From CAKAHY01 sp041848045 (GTDB taxonomy: Bacteria; Bacillota; Clostridia; Lachnospirales; Lachnospiraceae), in assembly GCA_041848045.1 (NCBI GenBank), contig JBGZHY010000094.1, positions 1 to 18,483 of the forward strand: DNA of 18,483 bases, given 5' to 3'. The notes below the pieces were generated by a model. It did no database searches and had not been told where the DNA came from. It worked only from the letters and a program-made list of their open reading frames with translations. Made by a program: the position numbers and the translations under genes. This document shows positions 13,898-18,483 of the stretch, piece after piece; position 1 is the first letter of the stretch, and every line of letters starts with the position of its first letter.

Positions 13898-15301
13898 TTA
13901 GTATGCATTCTTGTTGATAAACCCTTTAAACACCGTTAAAAACATAATCTTAAAATCAAAACCGATACTCCAGTTCTCAATGTAGTAAAGGTCATGATCT
14001 ATGCGCTTTTGTATACTCGTATCCCCTCGGTATCCGTTGACCTGCGCCCAGCCTGTCAGCCCCGGCCTGACCTGATGCTTAATCATATAATGCGGAATCT
14101 CGTCCCGAAACTTTTCCACATAAAAAGGCCGCTCCGGTCTTGGTCCCACCAGACTCATATCCCCCATGAAGATATTGAAAAACTGCGGCAATTCGTCCAG
14201 ACTGGTCTTCCTGATGAATTTTCCGATCGGCGTTACCCTCGGATCATCCTTTACCGTCCATGCCTTCACTTCCTTGCTGCTGCTTTGCACTGCCATGGAG
14301 CGAAACTTATACATCTTAAAAGGCTTATTGTGCAATCCCACCCGCTCCTGGGCAAAAATAACCGGTCCCTTGCTGCTGCATTTCACCAAAAGGGCAACCA
14401 AAAGCATGACCGGCGAAAAAATAAGAATGCCTACCAAAGAACCGAAAATATCCACCACCCGCTTGATCATTGCCTTATGCAGGCTGGTCAACGGCACATA
14501 TCGGATATTGATAACCGGCAGCCCCTGTAAATCTTCAATATGGGGAATGGTCGGTATCATGTGGTTATAATCCGGTATAAACTTGGTATGTACGCCGGAT
14601 TTCTCACAGTTGTTGACAATCTTCTCCAGATTTTCATACTCTTTAATACTGAGGGTAACCGCAATCTCATCCAGCACATTCATTTCCAGAATCAATTCCA
14701 GATTATCCGTGCTGCCGATAACCTTAACTCCCTTATAGTCAAATCCTCTTTCGTGAGAATCGTCCAAAATACCCCTGACATTATAGCCCCATTCCGGATT
14801 TGCCAAAACTCTGTCAATATAGCTTTCCGCCGCTCTGGAATAGCCCACCAGAAGAATATGCTTCTGGTTGTAGCCCTTGCTGCGCATCAGCCGCAGGGTA
14901 TAGCGGATAGCAATTCTCTCCAATGCCGTCAGAATGATGTTCAGAACGTAAAACAAAAACACCAGTCTTCTGGAAAAATGATACATATAGTAGTTCTTGG
15001 AACCCATAAACAGAATCAGGGTAAAAATCAGAACACCTACGGAATTGGCTTTAATAATATTGGCAAACTCTTCCCGTCTTCCCGATACGCGCTTTGGCGC
15101 ATACAGACCGAAGACGGCATACAAGAGCAGATACAACGGAACAATCGGAACCAAAGCCAGAAAATAAAGCTCCGCCGTCAGAGCCGCCCGATTATTGTTC
15201 CCGAACATGATAAACCAGGACAGCAGGTAACTGCCGCTGATGATCAGTAAGTCCAAAAGTACATGGGTTCCGTTTAACTGCTTCTGATTGCTTTTAATCA
15301 T
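13898..15301 (-). CDS. Polyprenyl-phosphate sugar-1-phosphate transferase (WbaP/WcaJ type)
   Basis: A 467-residue membrane enzyme that transfers a sugar phosphate from a nucleotide sugar to undecaprenyl phosphate, the first step of exopolysaccharide or wall-glycan assembly. The N-terminal half has about four membrane helices (12-33, 43-66, 86-100, 112-132) and a Rossmann-like CoA-binding-type domain (147-265, starting ILLVGYSR). The catalytic C-terminal domain starts KRVVDIFGS (280-288) with a re-entrant helix, KMYKFRSM (329-336), the catalytic Asp-Glu pair D369/E370 in SLDELPQ, SLVGPRPERP and RPGLTGWAQVNG. The sugar (glucose, galactose or other) cannot be read from sequence. Of two adjacent ATGs, 15301 is better spaced from GAGGGG and gives the usual MIKxNQK start; 15304 is the alternative. 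It follows the glycosyltransferase gene by about 11 bases. Confidence 0.92.
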   Translation of the reverse strand: MIKSNQKQLNGTHVLLDLLIISGSYLLSWFIMFGNNNRAALTAELYFLALVPIVPLYLLLYAVFGLYAPKRVSGRREEFANIIKANSVGVLIFTLILFMGSKNYYMYHFSRRLVFLFYVLNIILTALERIAIRYTLRLMRSKGYNQKHILLVGYSRAAESYIDRVLANPEWGYNVRGILDDSHERGFDYKGVKVIGSTDNLELILEMNVLDEIAVTLSIKEYENLEKIVNNCEKSGVHTKFIPDYNHMIPTIPHIEDLQGLPVINIRYVPLTSLHKAMIKRVVDIFGSLVGILIFSPVMLLVALLVKCSSKGPVIFAQERVGLHNKPFKMYKFRSMAVQSSSKEVKAWTVKDDPRVTPIGKFIRKTSLDELPQFFNIFMGDMSLVGPRPERPFYVEKFRDEIPHYMIKHQVRPGLTGWAQVNGYRGDTSIQKRIDHDLYYIENWSIGFDFKIMFLTVFKGFINKNAY

Positions 15302-15312
15302 CATACCCCTCG

Positions 15313-16284
15313 TTACTTATTCCATCTTCTCTTGATAAAATGCCCGACATAGTCAAAGCAGCCTTTCAGCATCTGTATTTCCAAGTCAAGCAATCTCTTC
15401 CGGCCTGCTTTTTGAAAATCCGCGCGTCTGCACTTATGCGCAGTGCGAAGCCCCTCCTCCAAACCTGCCGCATAGGCCTCGCCAAAGCCTTCTCCGAAGA
15501 AAAAACCGAGCTTTATCAGCACACCCAGCAAAAGAGGGACAAAATTGATTATTAGCATTATATTACTTTGATTCTTATAATGCAAATATATATTGTTGCG
15601 GGCTGCCAGCTTCACCTTGAAAGGGTTGTACTTGGAGCCGCTGGTGGCGCTGCCCAGGTGATACACCTTTGCCGCAGGCTCGTATATGTTTTCATAACCG
15701 GCAAGCCTTGCGCGAAAACCCAAGTCAATGTCTTCCAAATAAGCAAAATGCATTTCATCAAAAAAACCGATTTCCCGCAAGATGCGCATCCGGTAAATGG
15801 CGGCTCCCGCACAGGCCGAAAAAACGGCACGTCTTTTTGTGTATGCCGCAATATTCTCTCCCACGCCGATTTGATACGCCCAGCCAAGCAGGCAAAGTCC
15901 GTCGCCGGCATCGTCCACCAAATCTTTTTGCTTTGCATTGATCATCAGCGGACTGACCGCAAAAATACGCTCCGAAACTTGAATGGAGCGCAGCAGCTGC
16001 TCCACATAATCGGGAAATACCTCCGTGTCATTGTTGAGCAAAATCACAAACTCCGTATCCACTTGCCGCAGTGCCGCATTGCAGCCCCCCGCAAAGCCCA
16101 GATTTTCATCCAAGTCAATAAAAGGCACGGCCTCCTGCCTGAGCCACTCCTTGGAACCGTCCGTAGAACCGTTATCGACTACCAATAGTTTATAGCCTGT
16201 ATAACTCTGATTCGCAAGGGATTTAAGACAATCTTTCAGAAATCGTAAACCGTTGTAATTCGGTATCACAATCGTTACTTCCAT
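15313..16284 (-). CDS. Family 2 glycosyltransferase (rhamnosyltransferase-like)
   Basis: A 323-residue enzyme with a GT-A fold. It starts VTIVIPNYNG (3-12), continues with VVDNGSTDGS (35-44), and has the metal and nucleotide-sugar DXD-like motif NNDTEV (84-89) and the catalytic ED pair in YLEDIDLGFRARLAG (E184, D185). A hydrophobic segment (about 243-265) near the C-terminus probably anchors it to the cytoplasmic face of the membrane. Enzymes of this subgroup often add rhamnose or related sugars to lipid-linked glycans, but the substrate is not determined here. The start at ATG 16284 gives the normal short N-terminus. The frame is open 10 codons more into the end of the upstream gene. It lies 13 bases after the tandem glycosyltransferase, in the same operon. 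Confidence 0.9.
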   Translation of the reverse strand: MEVTIVIPNYNGLRFLKDCLKSLANQSYTGYKLLVVDNGSTDGSKEWLRQEAVPFIDLDENLGFAGGCNAALRQVDTEFVILLNNDTEVFPDYVEQLLRSIQVSERIFAVSPLMINAKQKDLVDDAGDGLCLLGWAYQIGVGENIAAYTKRRAVFSACAGAAIYRMRILREIGFFDEMHFAYLEDIDLGFRARLAGYENIYEPAAKVYHLGSATSGSKYNPFKVKLAARNNIYLHYKNQSNIMLIINFVPLLLGVLIKLGFFFGEGFGEAYAAGLEEGLRTAHKCRRADFQKAGRKRLLDLEIQMLKGCFDYVGHFIKRRWNK

Positions 16285-16297
16285 ATCCGCCCGCTTC

Positions 16298-18483
16298 CTA
16301 CATATATTTCTCAATATGCTTTATTTTGTACGGCTCGCCGATTTTTTCCTTGGACAAATCCCGCAGGGAAAAATCGGATTTACGCAGGGTCAAATTCGGG
16401 TTGTAATAAGGGTCGCCCTGTTGAATAATCTCCGGCCATTTCTTGATGAAGGTGGCAATCTCCCGATTGAAGCGCTCGATTTTCTCCGGCGTATCCTCCA
16501 GGCCCCTGGATTTTGATTCATAATGGTAAAAGCAGGCATAAGGATTGTACACAATCAATTTGCCCAAGGCTCTCACCTTCATACAGTAATCAATGTCGTT
16601 AAACGCCACCGCCAATTCCTCGCTAAATCCGCCCACGGCCTCAAAGACCGACTTCTTGGACAGCATACAGGCAGCCGTTACGGCAGAATAATTCTGGGTG
16701 ACCAACGCCCTGTTAAAGTATGAAATGCGTTCCTTTTCCAAGCCGATAAAGGTATGCCCCGCAATACCGCCGAAACCGACCACCACTCCGGCATGCTGTA
16801 TCGTATCATCCTCATACAAAAGCCTTGCTCCGCATGCCCCTACGTCTTCCCGCTGTACATAAGAAAGCATTTCCTTGACGGAATCCGGTTCAATCAGGGA
16901 AATATCATTGTTCAGAAACAGCAGATACTCTCCCTTTGCGTACCGTACGCCGAAATTATTGATGGCGGAATAATTAAACTCCCTCTCCCAGCGCACCACC
17001 CGCACATTGGCAAACTCCTTTTGTATCTTCTCATAATACGCCCACGTTTCCTCCAAAACGGAATTGTTCTCCACAACAATAAATTCCATATTCCGGTAAG
17101 AGCCTTTTTCATAGATGGAGCGTATTGCCAAATCCAAATCCCGACTGTGGTCCTTATTGGGAATAATCACGGAAATCAAAGCGTCCTTCGGCTCGAAAAT
17201 ACTGTGGTAGATACCGTAATAGGCGCCCTTTTCCACGGCTTTCGGCTGCATATCCGGCAGAACCCTTTCATAATGCGCCCGAATTGCCCGCATCCCCGCC
17301 TCATAGGCATAAAGCTTACTTTCGGGATTGATGGCGGTGGACTTCATGTGACAGCGCCAATGGTACAAAACCTTCGGTATATGCACAATCCTCCTTGCCT
17401 GCTCCGTCATACGAAAAATAAAATCGTAATCCTGAGCGCCGTCAAATTCCCCGCGAAAGCCTCCGTAAGCATCCACCAGACTTTTTCTCACCACAAACAA
17501 ATGGCAGATATAATTAACGCTGCGCAGCAGGTCAATATTAAAATCCGGCTTAAAATGCGGCTCGTAAAGTTCATCCGTTTCCATGTCCATCTTATCCTCA
17601 TCCGAGTACAGGCAATCACAGTCCGGATAAGCGTTGAGGGCTTTGGCACATTCATATAAAGCATGAGGCGGCAGCACATCGTCATGATCGCAGAGAACGA
17701 TAAAATCGCCCTCCGCCATTTCCAGAGCGGCGTTGGTATTCTCCGCTATGCCTTTATTCTCCCCCAGTATCCGGTAACGAATACGCTTGTCCTTTTGGGC
17801 ATAGGCCGAAAGAATGTGCTCCGTATTTTTGCCCTCTCTGCTGCCGTCCGCTATGCAAAGCTCAAAATGCCCGTAGGTCTGTGCCTGTATAGAGGCCAAT
17901 AAGTCCTCCAAATAGCGCTGCGGCGTTTCAAAAACCGGTATGACAATGGAAAACAAAGGCATATAGGCAAATTTTTCCGCCGCCTGCTTCTCCAGCTCTC
18001 CTTTTCCGGGCTTGGTCAGCTCATACCACTCGGAATACTCGTACTTGCTCTCAATATTGTAAATCTTATATTTGATTTTTTTCAGCAGGGAGGCAAGACC
18101 GTTATTGCGCAGGTAATCAAATCCCTCCGCGATGCTTTTGCGATTGAACATCGCCAGAATCCGCTCCATCCGCTTCTTGGACAGGCTCATTTTCTTTTGG
18201 ATAAAATCTTCATCCACCTTGATGCGTTTGACTTTCCCGTCCACCCGTATTTCGATAAAGTAAACCTTTCCCTCCTCGTAGGGAAAAGAAATATCATAAC
18301 CGAAATCCTTGTCCGCAATCGTACCGAAATAATGCTCGCATACATCATCCCGCCGCACCGGTATAATCTTGGCATCCCATTCCTGCCCCTGTTCGTCCGT
18401 CACACGGTAACGCACTTCGGAATTTGCATCTTTTCCAATCACCCAACCGTTGAAAATAATGATATTTTCTTTCTTTTTAATCG
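16298..18483 (-). CDS. Tandem-domain family 2 glycosyltransferase (5' end outside window)
   Basis: The frame is open to the right edge with no in-frame ATG after the edge, so the gene begins outside; 727 residues are visible. Numbers below count from the GTG at 18442, which lies inside NIIIFNGWVIGKD and is unlikely to be the start. Residues 1-85 are a small beta-rich domain I cannot name, then a basic linker. The first GT-A domain (about 164-390) has SIVIPV, CDHDD (251-255) and FDGAQDYDF. The second (about 422-660) has SVIIPNKD, LFLNNDISL (508-516) and AFNDIDYCMK (613-622). Both keep acidic metal-binding residues, so both may be active and add two sugars or build a polymer. No membrane helix is visible, so it is probably cytoplasmic or peripheral. 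It is the most upstream gene seen of the polysaccharide cluster. Confidence 0.9.
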   Translation of the reverse strand, partial: IKKKENIIIFNGWVIGKDANSEVRYRVTDEQGQEWDAKIIPVRRDDVCEHYFGTIADKDFGYDISFPYEEGKVYFIEIRVDGKVKRIKVDEDFIQKKMSLSKKRMERILAMFNRKSIAEGFDYLRNNGLASLLKKIKYKIYNIESKYEYSEWYELTKPGKGELEKQAAEKFAYMPLFSIVIPVFETPQRYLEDLLASIQAQTYGHFELCIADGSREGKNTEHILSAYAQKDKRIRYRILGENKGIAENTNAALEMAEGDFIVLCDHDDVLPPHALYECAKALNAYPDCDCLYSDEDKMDMETDELYEPHFKPDFNIDLLRSVNYICHLFVVRKSLVDAYGGFRGEFDGAQDYDFIFRMTEQARRIVHIPKVLYHWRCHMKSTAINPESKLYAYEAGMRAIRAHYERVLPDMQPKAVEKGAYYGIYHSIFEPKDALISVIIPNKDHSRDLDLAIRSIYEKGSYRNMEFIVVENNSVLEETWAYYEKIQKEFANVRVVRWEREFNYSAINNFGVRYAKGEYLLFLNNDISLIEPDSVKEMLSYVQREDVGACGARLLYEDDTIQHAGVVVGFGGIAGHTFIGLEKERISYFNRALVTQNYSAVTAACMLSKKSVFEAVGGFSEELAVAFNDIDYCMKVRALGKLIVYNPYACFYHYESKSRGLEDTPEKIERFNREIATFIKKWPEIIQQGDPYYNPNLTLRKSDFSLRDLSKEKIGEPYKIKHIEKYM

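Noticed and set aside
16754..17659. 301-codon open frame on the plus strand
   Set aside because: It mirrors the tandem glycosyltransferase and has no family features of its own.
18440..18442. GTG as the start of the tandem glycosyltransferase
   Set aside because: The frame is open to the window edge with plausible protein (NIIIFNGW) before it, so the gene is partial.

Overview
Every supported gene in this window lies on the minus strand, so the biology reads from the right edge to the left edge. The gene families point to a Gram-positive anaerobe of the class Clostridia, most likely a Lachnospiraceae-type bacterium. The evidence is an ScfA/ScfB (SCIFF) peptide-maturase pair, a fused SecDF, a LytR-CpsA-Psr (LCP) protein and AGGAGG-type Shine-Dalgarno sites. 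This placement is inferred from gene content, not from a marker gene.

Right part (18483 to 12360), a cell-surface polysaccharide cluster. It holds a large tandem-domain family 2 glycosyltransferase cut by the window edge, a second family 2 glycosyltransferase, a polyprenyl-phosphate sugar-1-phosphate transferase that starts glycan assembly on the lipid carrier, and an LCP-type ligase with a long Ser/Thr-rich tail. Gaps are 0 to about 25 bases. A strong hairpin terminator (12304-12356) closes the unit.

Middle part (12282 to 6886), redox, quality-control and membrane genes. It holds a small FMN split-barrel (NimA/PNPOx-like) protein, a membrane-anchored HtrA protease preceded by three copies of an 8-base box, and a terminator. 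Then comes a tightly packed set of three: a ClpX-type unfoldase with an altered substrate loop, a divergent LspA-like protein overlapping it by 1 base, and a DUF21/CBS/CorC membrane protein overlapping that by 14 bases.

Left part (about 6882 to 1), the ScfA/ScfB and Sec cluster. A good sigma-A-type promoter drives scfA (48-residue six-cysteine peptide). Next are a stable intergenic hairpin, scfB (radical SAM/SPASM maturase, TTG start), secDF (fused, 711 aa), tgt (queuine tRNA-ribosyltransferase) and yajC. After a terminator comes a membrane-anchored extracytoplasmic protein of unknown function, cut by the left edge. Linking a radical-SAM-modified peptide to the Sec accessory genes is the most biologically suggestive feature of the window.

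No tRNA, rRNA, CRISPR array, insertion sequence or other mobile element was seen. No gap between genes exceeds about 180 bases.
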